NCBI GenBank assembly: GCA_030726915.1
Contig: JANRCR010000014.1
Span: forward strand, 1-42,194
DNA length: 42,194 nucleotides
Direction: 5' to 3'
Source: Candidatus Nanopelagicales bacterium
GTDB taxonomy: Bacteria > Actinomycetota > Actinomycetes > S36-B12
In this document: positions 1 to 7,258 of the stretch, piece by piece
How positions within the stretch are numbered: position 1 is the first letter of the stretch
Layout: every line of letters starts with the position of its first letter
Program-made: the position numbers and the translations under genes
The notes under the pieces: generated by a model
The model's input: the letters and a program-made list of their open reading frames with translations, nothing else
Database searches by the model: none
What the model was told of the DNA's origin: nothing

Positions 1-35
1 TGGATGGCGGGACCACACGCCCCCCACCCGCGGTG

Positions 36-61
36 GGCCCGGCCCCCAGGGGGGCCGGGCC
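36..61 (-). terminator. GC-rich hairpin downstream of the substrate-binding lipoprotein gene
   Basis: Bases 36-46 (GGCCCGGCCCC) pair perfectly with 51-61, giving an 11 bp stem with a 4-base loop, 22 bases past the stop of the lipoprotein gene on the minus strand. No T-run follows, which is common for actinobacterial intrinsic terminators. A second small stem, 23-28 with 32-37, overlaps its far side and could form instead. The role as terminator is inferred from position and stem strength. Confidence 0.6.
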
Positions 62-83
62 AACCGATATACCAACGTGCGAC

Positions 84-1421
84 TTACGGGACGGGAACCT
101 CGACGGGTCCGACGACCTCAATGCTCTCGAACTTGGTGTTGGTGAGGTACTGCACCACGTCGATGGTCGCTGCCTTGGGATCGCCGTACTCGTTGAAGTC
201 CAGCGGGCCGGTCACACCGTCGTAGTTGGGCTGTCCGCCCGCCTGGATGATCGCGACGCAGTCGGCGTACGTGCCGCACGCCTCGCCACCAGCATCGGCA
301 TTCGCCACCATCGGCATGGCCGCAGCGATCGCGGTGCCGTCGGCGCATCCGGCGTACTCGGCCGCGATCGCAACGAGGATCGTCGCGTCGTAGGCCTGTG
401 CGCCGTAGGCGAAGTCGGTGAGATCAGGATCCTGCCCGAGGAGCTTGGCGTTGAACGCCTCGATGTCGACTGAAGGATCGCCCGTGGGGACGGTACCGAT
501 CGTGCCGGTCATCGTGTCCTTGGGGAAGTCCTTGAACGCCGTCGTTGAGAGGTTGCCGTCAGCCAGGTAGATCTGCACATCCTGCGGGCCGATGCCCTGC
601 TTGATCATTTCCTGGAGGAGCTTGACGCTCTCATCGAAGCCGACAACCTGGACGAACTGCGGGTTGCCCGCTGCGATCTCCGCGATCTCAGCATCGAAGG
701 TTGCCGCGGTGGGGTCGTAGGTCAAGGAGGTGGTGATGGTGCCGCCGCCAGCCTCGAAGTCCGCAACGAAGGCATTCTGCAGGCCCTCGCCGTAGGGATC
801 CTTGCGCGCGATGGTTGCGCCGTCGCTGAAGCCGGCGTCAATCGCCAGGGCTGCCTGGACCGCGCCCTGAAGGGAATCGGAAGGAGCCGTGCGGAAGTAC
901 AGGCCGTTGTCCGGGTAGTCGGTCAGCGACGGAGCAGTGTTGGCCGGCGAGATCTGGAGGACGCCGTTGCTCGTGATCTTGTCGATGACCGTGAAGGTCA
1001 CACCGGACGAGGCAGCGCCAATGATCACCTGCACGCCTTTGGAGAGGTGGGAGTCAACGGTCTGCGAGGCGATATCGGTCTCGGTGTCGCCGGAGTCACC
1101 GTACTCGTTGACAACGGGCTGGCCGAGCACGCCACCCGCAGCATCGATCTCGCTCACAGCGAGGTCAACACCTGCGTACTCGGGCGGGCCGAGGTAGGCA
1201 AGGCTGCCCGTCGCCGGCAGAAGTGTGCCGATCTTCAGTTGGGAGTTCTGGCAGTCAGTCGAGGGCGCGGGCTCTGCGGATGACGATGACGGCGCAGCGG
1301 AGGACGAGGCCGGAGCGGCGCTCGACGAATCTCCACTGGTGCTGCCACCGCACGCGGCGAGCACAAGGCTCGCCGCACCCAGAACCACGACTGCCCCAGC
1401 AATCGGGCTGCGTCGGGTCAT
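84..1421 (-). CDS. ABC transporter substrate-binding lipoprotein, branched-chain amino acid (LivJ) type
   Basis: Extracellular solute-binding protein of the periplasmic-binding-protein type I fold (Peripla_BP_6), 445 aa. The N-terminus has two Arg, a hydrophobic stretch and a lipobox (LVLAAC) with the lipidated Cys at residue 24. A Ser/Ala/Pro-rich flexible tether follows to about residue 55, and the binding domain starts at KIGTLLPATGSLAYLGPPE, typical of LivJ-like receptors. It would deliver a small solute, probably an amino acid or amide, to an ABC importer in the membrane. No permease or ATPase gene lies in the window, so it is either a stand-alone gene or the edge of a cluster continuing to the left. 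The ATG start is preceded by AAGGAG at 1428-1433. The family is clear; the substrate cannot be read from sequence. Confidence 0.9.
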   Translation of the reverse strand: MTRRSPIAGAVVVLGAASLVLAACGGSTSGDSSSAAPASSSAAPSSSSAEPAPSTDCQNSQLKIGTLLPATGSLAYLGPPEYAGVDLAVSEIDAAGGVLGQPVVNEYGDSGDTETDIASQTVDSHLSKGVQVIIGAASSGVTFTVIDKITSNGVLQISPANTAPSLTDYPDNGLYFRTAPSDSLQGAVQAALAIDAGFSDGATIARKDPYGEGLQNAFVADFEAGGGTITTSLTYDPTAATFDAEIAEIAAGNPQFVQVVGFDESVKLLQEMIKQGIGPQDVQIYLADGNLSTTAFKDFPKDTMTGTIGTVPTGDPSVDIEAFNAKLLGQDPDLTDFAYGAQAYDATILVAIAAEYAGCADGTAIAAAMPMVANADAGGEACGTYADCVAIIQAGGQPNYDGVTGPLDFNEYGDPKAATIDVVQYLTNTKFESIEVVGPVEVPVP

Positions 1422-1445
1422 TTATTTCTCCTTAGGGATAGCGCA

Positions 1446-1461
1446 CCGCGGAAGACCGCGG
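1446..1461 (-). other. Hairpin in the leader of the lipoprotein gene
   Basis: CCGCGG at 1446-1451 is repeated at 1456-1461; since CCGCGG is self-complementary the two arms form a 6 bp stem with a 4-base loop (UCUU in the mRNA). It lies between the Shine-Dalgarno and the putative -10 of the downstream gene. It could stabilise the transcript or affect translation; function is not known. Confidence 0.35.
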
Positions 1462-1482
1462 CGTCGCCGTGATGGTGGGATG

Positions 1483-1488
1483 AAACTA
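1483..1488 (-). promoter_or_regulatory. Candidate -10 element of the substrate-binding lipoprotein gene
   Basis: The minus strand reads TAGTTT here, fitting the actinobacterial TANNNT -10 pattern. It would give a leader of about 55 bases. No convincing -35 is present (TTCGTG at 1507-1512 is weak). The gene probably has its own promoter because 144 bases and a possible terminator separate it from pdtaR. Confidence 0.3.
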
Positions 1489-1521
1489 CCGTGTCGGCTG
1501 GCCCAGCACGAACCCCCCTGG

Positions 1522-1538
1522 CCATCGTCACCCGATGG
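1522..1538 (-). terminator. Candidate terminator hairpin after pdtaR
   Basis: CCATCG at 1522-1527 pairs with CGATGG at 1533-1538 around a 5-base loop, 27 bases past the pdtaR stop. There is no T-run, so the terminator role is tentative. Confidence 0.35.
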
Positions 1539-1565
1539 TTAGGAAAACGTGACCAGAGGCGTTAC

Positions 1566-2204
1566 CTATTCGTTATCTTCAGGGCTGATCCGCGGCCCAT
1601 GATCAGTCCCGGAGCCATCGGGCTCCAACAGGTTCCGCGCCAGTTCGGCGAGGGATACGCGTCTGTCCATGGCGGTCTGCCGCAACCACCGGTAGGCCTC
1701 GTCCTCGCTGAGCCCCAGATGATCTCGAACCCGACCCTTGGCCCTCTCCACATCTCGCCGGTCGGCAAGTCGCTGCTCGACTCGTGCGGTAGCCGCAGCC
1801 GACTCCACCGCCTGCCCTCGAAGGTCCCGCAGGGTCAACCACCCCGACCAGGCCATCTCGATCGCTGGCACCAGATCATCGCGTCCCACAGGCTTGACGA
1901 GGTAGGACATGGCACCGGCGTCACGGGCCTGGGTCACGCGCTCCCGCTGAGCGAACGCCGTGACCACCACAACCGCCGTCATGTCGCTCACGCGCCGGGC
2001 AATCTCGATGCCGTCCAACCCCGGCATTGCAATGTCCACGAGCGCCACATCAGGGTGCAAATCTGTGATGAGTTCCACCGCCGTCAACCCGTTGCCGGTC
2101 TGTCCGATAACGGGATAGCCCTCTTCTCGGAGAGTCTCCACGAGATCCAAACGGATGACAGCCTCATCTTCAGCAACGAGGATCCGCGGAAGTTCCTGTG
2201 TCAC
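1566..2204 (-). CDS. pdtaR: ANTAR-domain response regulator, PdtaR-like
   Basis: Two-component response regulator of 212 aa that binds RNA rather than DNA in characterised relatives. Receiver domain at about residues 7-120, with the acidic pair E12/D13, phospho-acceptor D57 (VALVDIAMPG), and the conserved Lys K104 (YLVKPV). The C-terminal ANTAR domain spans about 125-185 and ends with a helical segment around AYRWLRQTAMDRRVS. ANTAR proteins act as antiterminators by binding paired hairpins in mRNA leaders; the partner kinase PdtaS is not in the window. The GTG start has no Shine-Dalgarno, and a TANNNT element lies 6 bases upstream, suggesting a leaderless transcript. It is divergent from the tRNA with only 38 bases between them. 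From memory, mycobacterial pdtaR (Rv1626) also sits next to a tRNA-Leu gene. Confidence 0.92.
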   Translation of the reverse strand: MTQELPRILVAEDEAVIRLDLVETLREEGYPVIGQTGNGLTAVELITDLHPDVALVDIAMPGLDGIEIARRVSDMTAVVVVTAFAQRERVTQARDAGAMSYLVKPVGRDDLVPAIEMAWSGWLTLRDLRGQAVESAAATARVEQRLADRRDVERAKGRVRDHLGLSEDEAYRWLRQTAMDRRVSLAELARNLLEPDGSGTDHGPRISPEDNE

Positions 2205-2210
2205 GTGAGG

Positions 2211-2216
2211 AGCCTA
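2211..2216 (-). promoter_or_regulatory. Candidate -10 element giving a leaderless pdtaR transcript
   Basis: The minus strand reads TAGGCT (TANNNT), followed by 6 bases and then the GTG start of pdtaR. Transcription would start at or next to the G of the start codon. No Shine-Dalgarno is present, which supports the leaderless reading. Inference from spacing only. Confidence 0.45.
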
Positions 2217-2228
2217 GGCCGTCGCGGG

Positions 2229-2234
2229 TACCCT
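2229..2234 (+). promoter_or_regulatory. Candidate -10 element of the tRNA gene
   Basis: TACCCT fits TANNNT and would start transcription about 1-2 bases before the tRNA 5' end at 2243. The -35 region would lie inside the start of pdtaR. Tentative. Confidence 0.3.
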
Positions 2235-2242
2235 GCATCCTG

Positions 2243-2316
2243 GCCCCGGTATCCCAACCGGTAGAGGACGCGGTCTCAAACACCGTCCAGTGTGGGTTCG
2301 AATCCCACCCGGGGCA
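2243..2316 (+). tRNA. tRNA-Leu (anticodon CAA) with short variable loop
   Basis: A 74-base cloverleaf. The acceptor stem GCCCCGG (2243-2249) pairs with 2309-2315; the discriminator is A2316; CCA is not encoded (CCCA follows). T8 and A9 are present. The D-stem has three pairs (TCC 2252-2254 with GGA 2266-2268), and the loop AACCGGTAGA is the AA-YY-GGTAGA form characteristic of leucine tRNAs. Anticodon stem 2270-2274/2282-2286 (one G-T pair) encloses loop CTCAAAC, anticodon CAA at 2277-2279, which reads the Leu codon UUG. The variable loop has only 5 bases (2287-2291), whereas bacterial leucine tRNAs normally have a long variable arm. T-arm GTGGG-TTCGAAT-CCCAC is perfect. Leu identity is inferred from anticodon, D-loop and A73; the actual amino acid charged is not proven. 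Confidence 0.88.
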
Positions 2317-2327
2317 CCCACTGCCAC

Positions 2328-3089
2328 CTACGGCAGAGCCACCGGGTCCTGCAGATGGAGGGTGCCGACCTTCACCGCTGTCAGGGTGCCGCTGACGCGC
2401 GCCGCACCGGGCTGGCCCTTGGCGCATTCCAGCGTGATCTCCCCCTCGGGCTCCACGATGTCCACACTGGACGTGATCGGATAGCCCACGTCTGCGAATG
2501 CATTGAGAGCAATGGCATGCAGGCCAATACCGCCGATCCCGCACGACACCGTGTCGAACATCCCACCGCCGCTCTGCAGTTTGAGATAAAGAGTGGCGTC
2601 AATAAGGTAGGTGCCCGCGGGGAGCGCAATGCGCGCAACCACGACAGGCGTCTCCTGCACCGTGTCATCGGTCACCGTTGCGGAGTAGCCATCACTCGGC
2701 CCTATCGGGCCCTGCGGGCCCTCGGGTCCGGGATTGCCCACACTGCCCGGCACACCCTGCGGCCCGGGGACCCCGGGTGCACCCTGGGGACCCGTCACTC
2801 CCGGGGGCCCCTGTCCTCCCGGTGCCCCCGCGGGGCCCTGCTGACCCCGCGGCCCTTCCCTGCCACGGGGACCAGGGAGACCGCGCTGGTTCCACACCAG
2901 TCGCTGTTCGCCGGCGGCACAGGTGTCATCCGCCGAAATGATCCGCAGTTCACCCGTTGCGGTCGTCACACACGAGTTGACTCTGGGGACCACCTGGTCT
3001 CGCGCCGCGAGGGCGGGTGCCACAAGAGTCGCCCCCACGACACCACCGACGAGGGCTCCGCCGGCCATCGCTAGGGGAATCCACCTCAT
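2328..3089 (-). CDS. Secreted or surface collagen-like (Gly-X-Y) repeat protein
   Basis: Protein of 253 aa. Residues 1-30 form a hydrophobic signal or anchor segment ending in ALAA. Residues about 31-69 contain a small two-Cys module ([11 protein letters not shown] then C57 and WNQRG) that often precedes collagen repeats in actinobacteria. An unbroken collagen-like block of 21 Gly-X-Y triplets runs from G70 to about 132, rich in Pro and with charged positions ([12 protein letters not shown]). The remaining 120 residues are beta-rich and probably a globular trimerising head, as in BclA-like proteins. A strong GAGGAG precedes the ATG. It lies 9 bases after nusB and probably shares its transcript, an unexpected partner. 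Its stop is only 11 bases from the 3' end of the oppositely oriented tRNA. Function (surface or adhesive) is inferred from architecture. Confidence 0.85.
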   Translation of the reverse strand: MRWIPLAMAGGALVGGVVGATLVAPALAARDQVVPRVNSCVTTATGELRIISADDTCAAGEQRLVWNQRGLPGPRGREGPRGQQGPAGAPGGQGPPGVTGPQGAPGVPGPQGVPGSVGNPGPEGPQGPIGPSDGYSATVTDDTVQETPVVVARIALPAGTYLIDATLYLKLQSGGGMFDTVSCGIGGIGLHAIALNAFADVGYPITSSVDIVEPEGEITLECAKGQPGAARVSGTLTAVKVGTLHLQDPVALP

Positions 3090-3098
3090 GGGGACTCC

Positions 3099-3524
3099 TC
3101 ACACCTCGAGATCAAGTGTTGCTCGCTGATCAGCGATCCGGGCGAGAAGCCCGTTGACAAAAGCAGGTGAATCGTCGGTGGACAACTCGCGGGCGAGGGT
3201 GACGGCCTCATCAATCACCACGGCATCGGGGACCGAACCCCAGAGGAGTTCATACGTCGCTAGGCGCAGGATGGCCCGGTCGACCCCGGGCATTCTCTCC
3301 AGTGTCCAACCGAGGGAGTACGTCGACAGGACATCATCAATGCGGCCCTGATGGCCCACGACACCCGAGACAAGTTCGTCCACGTACGGATTGAACTCTG
3401 AGTCGCCATCATCGCGACGGAGCCGGCGAGCCTCTGCAAGCACATCGAGTGGATCCGCACTCCGAACATCAGACTGAAAAAGAATGTCAAGAGCACGCTT
3501 GCGTGCCTTATGCCGGGCAGCCAC
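3099..3524 (-). CDS. nusB: Transcription antitermination factor NusB
   Basis: All-helical RNA-binding protein, 141 aa, the usual length. It pairs with NusE (S10) on boxA RNA to support antitermination of rRNA operons. The Arg-rich N-terminus (ARHKARKRALDILFQSD) is the RNA-binding helix, and the family signatures VDRAILRLATYELLW and VIDEAVTLARELS with FVNGLLARI near the C-terminus are all present. GTG start two bases after the efp stop, so it is cotranscribed and probably translationally coupled with efp, the order seen widely in Gram-positive bacteria. Confidence 0.95.
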   Translation of the reverse strand: MAARHKARKRALDILFQSDVRSADPLDVLAEARRLRRDDGDSEFNPYVDELVSGVVGHQGRIDDVLSTYSLGWTLERMPGVDRAILRLATYELLWGSVPDAVVIDEAVTLARELSTDDSPAFVNGLLARIADQRATLDLEV

Positions 3525-3526
3525 GG

Positions 3527-4087
3527 TTAGTTGACACGACCGAGGTAGGAACCATCACGCGTGTCGACCTTGACCCGAGTGTCCGCCTCAATGAACAACG
3601 GGACCTGGATCTCTGTGCCGGTTTCCAACGTCGCGGGCTTCGTCCCCCCCGTGGATCGGTCACCCTGCAGACCTGGCTCCGTGTATGTGATGGTGAGTTC
3701 GACGGATGCGGGCAACTCCACATACAGCGCATTGCCCTCGTGCATCGCGACGATGCACTCCTGATTTTCGAGCATCCAGCGCGAACCGTCTCCGACGACC
3801 GAGGCAGGAATCATGACCTGGTCATAGGTCGACGTATCCATGAATACCCAGTCGGTGCCATCGCGATAGAGGTACTGCATGTCCCGCTTGTCAACGTTCG
3901 CTGTCTCAACCTTGACCCCAGCGTTGAAAGTCTTATCGACAACCTTGCCGGAAAGCACATTCTTCAACTTTGTGCGCACAAAGGCACCGCCCTTGCCCGG
4001 CTTGACATGCTGGAACTCCACGACGGCCCACAGTTGCCCATCAAGGTTGAGAACCAGTCCGTTCTTAAGATCATTCGTCGTCGCCAC
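3527..4087 (-). CDS. efp: Elongation factor P
   Basis: Three-domain translation factor, 186 aa, that relieves ribosome stalling at consecutive prolines by acting beside the P-site tRNA. N-terminal KOW-like domain with the tip loop [12 protein letters not shown], where K32 is the residue that enters the peptidyl-transferase centre. The OB domains carry the expected [13 protein letters not shown] and [16 protein letters not shown] signatures, the latter being the C-terminal family signature. No EpmA, EpmB, EarP or YmfI homologue is in the window, so nothing here suggests modification of the Lys. GTG start with GAGAGGG 8 bases upstream. It lies 28 bases after the M24 peptidase gene, the conserved pepQ-efp-nusB order. 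Confidence 0.96.
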   Translation of the reverse strand: MATTNDLKNGLVLNLDGQLWAVVEFQHVKPGKGGAFVRTKLKNVLSGKVVDKTFNAGVKVETANVDKRDMQYLYRDGTDWVFMDTSTYDQVMIPASVVGDGSRWMLENQECIVAMHEGNALYVELPASVELTITYTEPGLQGDRSTGGTKPATLETGTEIQVPLFIEADTRVKVDTRDGSYLGRVN

Positions 4088-4115
4088 GTAACACCCTCTC
4101 TGTCAGCCCGTTCCC

Positions 4116-5198
4116 TTAACCCAGCACCATGAGGTCACGTCCGGATGACGTCAGCGGCCTGCTGCGCCCCTCACTCACCACGACGATGTCCTCAATGCGC
4201 ACCCCGCCCCGGCCGGGGAGATAAATCCCCGGCTCAACCGTCACGGTGGAACCGGCCGGGAGCCTACCTTCGGACCGTGGGTTGAGGAACGGCGCCTCGT
4301 GAATCTGCAACCCGACACCATGGCCCAGCCCGTGATCGAAGCAGGTGGCAAATCCCGCCTCCGCCACGACGGAACGGGCCGCACCGTCGACCTCAGCGAG
4401 AGGTGTCCCCGCCTGGGCGGCGGCACAGCCCGCCCGGTGCGCGTGCGCGACGACCCCGTGGATCTCACGTTGCCAGCCCGTGGGCTCCCCCACGACGAAG
4501 GTGCGCGTCATGTCGGCGTGGTAGCCGGAGACAGCGGCCCCGAAGTCCATGAGCAGGAGATCACCCCTCTCGATCGGTCGGTCCGTGGGTTCGTGATGGG
4601 GCTTCGCCGAGTGGGGTCCCGCGGCGATGATGGTGGCGAATGACACCTCGTCTGCCCCCCGGTGATACATCGCTGCTTCCAGCCGCCGGGCTATCTGACG
4701 CTCACTATCGCCCACATGGACACTGGCAAGAATGTCGTGCAACGCGAGGTCACTAATCGAGCAGGCACGTTCGATCTGCGCAATCTCGTGATCATCCTTG
4801 ATCGCGCGACACCCCTCCACGACTCCCGACACCTCCAGCGCAACCTCAGCGAGCATCCCCTGGAGACCGCGCAATGCCGCCACGCTCACATGGTCGGACT
4901 CAACCGCCAGCGGGCCAACCGCCGTAGCCCCCCACACTCGACACAGCGCCGACGCGCTCGCGCGATCAACAATCAGGCGCAGGTCGGGGCATTGCTCCCC
5001 TGCCTGGATGACGTACCGGCCGTCGGTGCACAGAAGTGCCCCCGAGGGCTGAAGCAACAACGCAGCATTGCTGCCCGAGAATCCCGTCAGATAGCGAATG
5101 TTGACAAGGGAGGTCACCAGGAAGCCGGCGGCCTCGGGCGCCTGACCTAGAAGAGCCCACCAGACAGCCTGTCGCCGGGTCTCATGCACATCATTCAT
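4116..5198 (-). CDS. pepQ: M24 family Xaa-Pro aminopeptidase/dipeptidase
   Basis: Pita-bread fold metallopeptidase, 360 aa from the chosen start, that cleaves peptides next to proline in the cytoplasm. The N-terminal creatinase-like domain begins near NIRYLTGFSGSNAALLL. The catalytic domain has all five metal ligands: two Asp in LMDFGAAVSGYHADMTRTF, His in GLGHGVGLQIHEAPF, and Glu in VEPGIYLPGRG and GVRIEDIVVV. The start ATG at 5198 (MNDVHETRR) overlaps the aroQ stop by 8 bases; an upstream in-frame start at 5282 would lie wholly inside aroQ and adds unconserved residues, so it was rejected. No strong Shine-Dalgarno is visible, consistent with coupling to aroQ. Exact substrate (dipeptides or longer peptides) is not decided by sequence. 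Confidence 0.92.
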   Translation of the reverse strand: MNDVHETRRQAVWWALLGQAPEAAGFLVTSLVNIRYLTGFSGSNAALLLQPSGALLCTDGRYVIQAGEQCPDLRLIVDRASASALCRVWGATAVGPLAVESDHVSVAALRGLQGMLAEVALEVSGVVEGCRAIKDDHEIAQIERACSISDLALHDILASVHVGDSERQIARRLEAAMYHRGADEVSFATIIAAGPHSAKPHHEPTDRPIERGDLLLMDFGAAVSGYHADMTRTFVVGEPTGWQREIHGVVAHAHRAGCAAAQAGTPLAEVDGAARSVVAEAGFATCFDHGLGHGVGLQIHEAPFLNPRSEGRLPAGSTVTVEPGIYLPGRGGVRIEDIVVVSEGRSRPLTSSGRDLMVLG

Positions 5199-5634
5199 CC
5201 AAACAACTCGCGATGGCGGCAAGGGCCAGTGCATAGGACTGTACGCCAAATCCGCTGATGGAACCCGTGACCACCGAGGCAATCACCGACGTGTGCCTAA
5301 AGCTCTCGCGCGATGCTGGATTGGATAGATGCACCTCAATCGTCGGGCGGGGAACCTGAGCGAGTGCATCACGCAGGGCATACGAGTAGTGCGTGAATGC
5401 ACCCGCATTCACGGCGACAGGTATGCGTGCGTCGGTCGCCTCCTGCAACCACAGGATCAACTCGGCTTCGGAATCCGTCTGCCTCACCTCGACATCAAGG
5501 GAAAGTTCCTCCCCCCACTTTTGGCACATCGCCACCAACTCAGCATGTGTTGTATCGCCGTAGATCTCCGGCTCTCGCACACCGAGTCGACCGAGATTGG
5601 GACCGTTCAGGACGAGGACGCGTCTCACGGTCAT
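5191..5634 (-). CDS. aroQ: 3-dehydroquinate dehydratase, type II
   Basis: Third step of the shikimate pathway: dehydration of 3-dehydroquinate to 3-dehydroshikimate, by a dodecameric cytoplasmic enzyme. At 147 aa it matches type II enzymes. It starts with LVLNGPNLGRLGVREPEIYG, where the Tyr of EIYG is the catalytic base; substrate-contact motifs NAGAFTHYSYALRDAL, EVHLSNPASRE (catalytic His) and SGFGVQSYALAL follow. The ATG overlaps the aroB stop by 4 bases (ATGA), so it is translationally coupled within aroC-aroK-aroB-aroQ. Confidence 0.96.
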   Translation of the reverse strand: MTVRRVLVLNGPNLGRLGVREPEIYGDTTHAELVAMCQKWGEELSLDVEVRQTDSEAELILWLQEATDARIPVAVNAGAFTHYSYALRDALAQVPRPTIEVHLSNPASRESFRHTSVIASVVTGSISGFGVQSYALALAAIASCLDE

Positions 5635-6755
5635 GGGGTCACCTCCGCATAGGCCGCAGCAAGCAGCGTTGGATCGGGACCCTCAAGCAGCCCCGGCCGA
5701 CCAATCCCATCAAGGACAACGAATCGCAACAGATCTCCGCGCGCCTTCTTGTCGACCTTCATCACGGATAGCAGTGCATCCCACCGACCTGCCGGGTAGG
5801 TCGTGGGCAGTCCGAGGGACTCCAGGATGTCCCGATGAACGGCGACGTCATCATCGCTTAACCGCCCACCCAAGCGGGCGAGTTCAGCGACAAAGACCAT
5901 GCCCACGCTGATGGCAGCCCCGTGTCGCCATCGGTAGTCCTCCACACGTTCTATGGCATGTCCGAACGTGTGCCCGTAGTTGAGTACCTCGCGTCCGAGA
6001 GTTCCTCCGATGGCTTCACGCAGGTCCTGGGATACGACGTCGGCCTTGACACGAATAGCTCTCTCGATCACCTCGCGGAGCCGCGCGGAATCCGGATCAC
6101 GCACACCTTGGGGATCGTCACGTATCAGGTCGAGTATCACCGGATCCCGGACCAAGCCACACTTGACCGCCTCGGCCAATCCAGCCACCAGATCATGCGG
6201 GGGCAGCGTCTCCAACGCCGTCAGATCGCACAGGACCCCGACGGGCTCGTGGAAGGCACCGACAAGGTTCTTACCCGTCTCCGTGTTGATTCCCGTCTTG
6301 CCCCCGACGGCAGCATCCACCATGCCGAGGACGGTGGTCGGCACCTGAACGAGTTTCACGCCACGAAGCCAGGTCGCCGCAACAAAGCCCGCTAGATCCG
6401 TCGTAGCGCCTCCCCCGATGCCCACGATGGCATCGGTCCGGGTAAACCCGGCCTGACCGAGCACCGACCAGCAGAAGGCAGCCACCTCGGGGGACTTGGC
6501 CTCCTCACCATTCGGCACTTCCAGCGCAATGGCCTCAAACCCCTCAGCCACCAGATCCTCTCGAACGGCCTCAGCCGTGGTCGACAGGGCGACGGGAGCG
6601 ACAACAGCGACGCGGCGGCAGGAGGACCCCAGCAGCGGCCCCAGCTCACCGAGGAGACCACGCCCAACGACAACGTCGTACGGCCGCTCCCCATGGACAC
6701 GAATGCGCGTCGCGTCGTGGGTCGCGTCGTGATCGCTCGTCAAAGGGGTGCTCAC
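5631..6755 (-). CDS. aroB: 3-dehydroquinate synthase
   Basis: Second step of the shikimate pathway: NAD- and metal-dependent cyclisation of DAHP to 3-dehydroquinate. It has 374 aa, normal for the family. The NAD-binding loop GIGGGATTDLAGFVAATW, VPTTVLGMVDAAVGGKTGIN (catalytic Lys and Asp) and the metal-binding His in NYGHTFGHAIE are all intact. The GTG start overlaps the aroK stop (GTGA). The first 17 residues before IRVHGERPYDVVVG are a variable leader, so the true start could be slightly further in. Sits in the tightly overlapping aro operon. Confidence 0.96.
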   Translation of the reverse strand: MSTPLTSDHDATHDATRIRVHGERPYDVVVGRGLLGELGPLLGSSCRRVAVVAPVALSTTAEAVREDLVAEGFEAIALEVPNGEEAKSPEVAAFCWSVLGQAGFTRTDAIVGIGGGATTDLAGFVAATWLRGVKLVQVPTTVLGMVDAAVGGKTGINTETGKNLVGAFHEPVGVLCDLTALETLPPHDLVAGLAEAVKCGLVRDPVILDLIRDDPQGVRDPDSARLREVIERAIRVKADVVSQDLREAIGGTLGREVLNYGHTFGHAIERVEDYRWRHGAAISVGMVFVAELARLGGRLSDDDVAVHRDILESLGLPTTYPAGRWDALLSVMKVDKKARGDLLRFVVLDGIGRPGLLEGPDPTLLAAAYAEVTP

Positions 6756-7258
6756 GCGACCACCCCGACCTGATCCACGATGTCGTGAACAACGTCATCG
6801 ATGGACCTACCGTCGGTGTCCACCGTCCAGGTGGCTACTTCTTCATACAGGGGAGTCCGCTGGTCCAGCAGTGAGATCAGCGTGCCTCGAACATTGCCCA
6901 TGAGCAGGGGCCTACTGGCGTTGAGTCCGACACGTCGGGCAGCCTCTGACACCCCCACCCGCAGCCACACGCACGACTCGTCAGCCAGGCGGACGCGCGT
7001 CGCGTCGTTCAGCACAGCGCCACCTCCCAGCGCTAGCACCCCGTCGAGATCGACGAGAGCTTCTTCAATAACGTCACGCTCGTGCTGGCGAAAGACAGAT
7101 TCACCCTGGTCGATGAAGATCTCGGCCACACTCTGGCCCAGACGCGCTTCAACCAAGCGATCGCTGTCCTGGAAGGGCACGTCCCAGTGGCGCGCTAGGC
7201 GTCGACCTACGGATGACTTCCCCGCTCCCGGTGCGCCCACGAGGACAAGGGACCTCAC
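6752..7258 (-). CDS. aroK: Shikimate kinase
   Basis: ATP-dependent 3-phosphorylation of shikimate, fifth step of the pathway. 168 aa, typical. Walker A at residues 8-15 (GAPGAGKS), shikimate-binding D31-S-D33 in [22 protein letters not shown] with the substrate-binding Arg, LALGGGAVL, and the lid region around [20 protein letters not shown] with its conserved Arg. The GTG overlaps the aroC stop by 4 bases and the gene's own stop overlaps aroB, so the three genes are translationally coupled. Confidence 0.95.
   Translation of the reverse strand: MRSLVLVGAPGAGKSSVGRRLARHWDVPFQDSDRLVEARLGQSVAEIFIDQGESVFRQHERDVIEEALVDLDGVLALGGGAVLNDATRVRLADESCVWLRVGVSEAARRVGLNASRPLLMGNVRGTLISLLDQRTPLYEEVATWTVDTDGRSIDDVVHDIVDQVGVVA

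Noticed and set aside
2198-2395. Small plus-strand frame over the tRNA
   Set aside because: It spans the tRNA and the antisense of the collagen-like gene, and is explained by them.
2700-2890. CRISPR or DNA tandem repeat array suggested by the repetitive GGGCCC-rich text
   Set aside because: The repetition is the codon-level image of Gly-X-Y triplets in the collagen-like gene, with 9-base rather than spacer-repeat periodicity.
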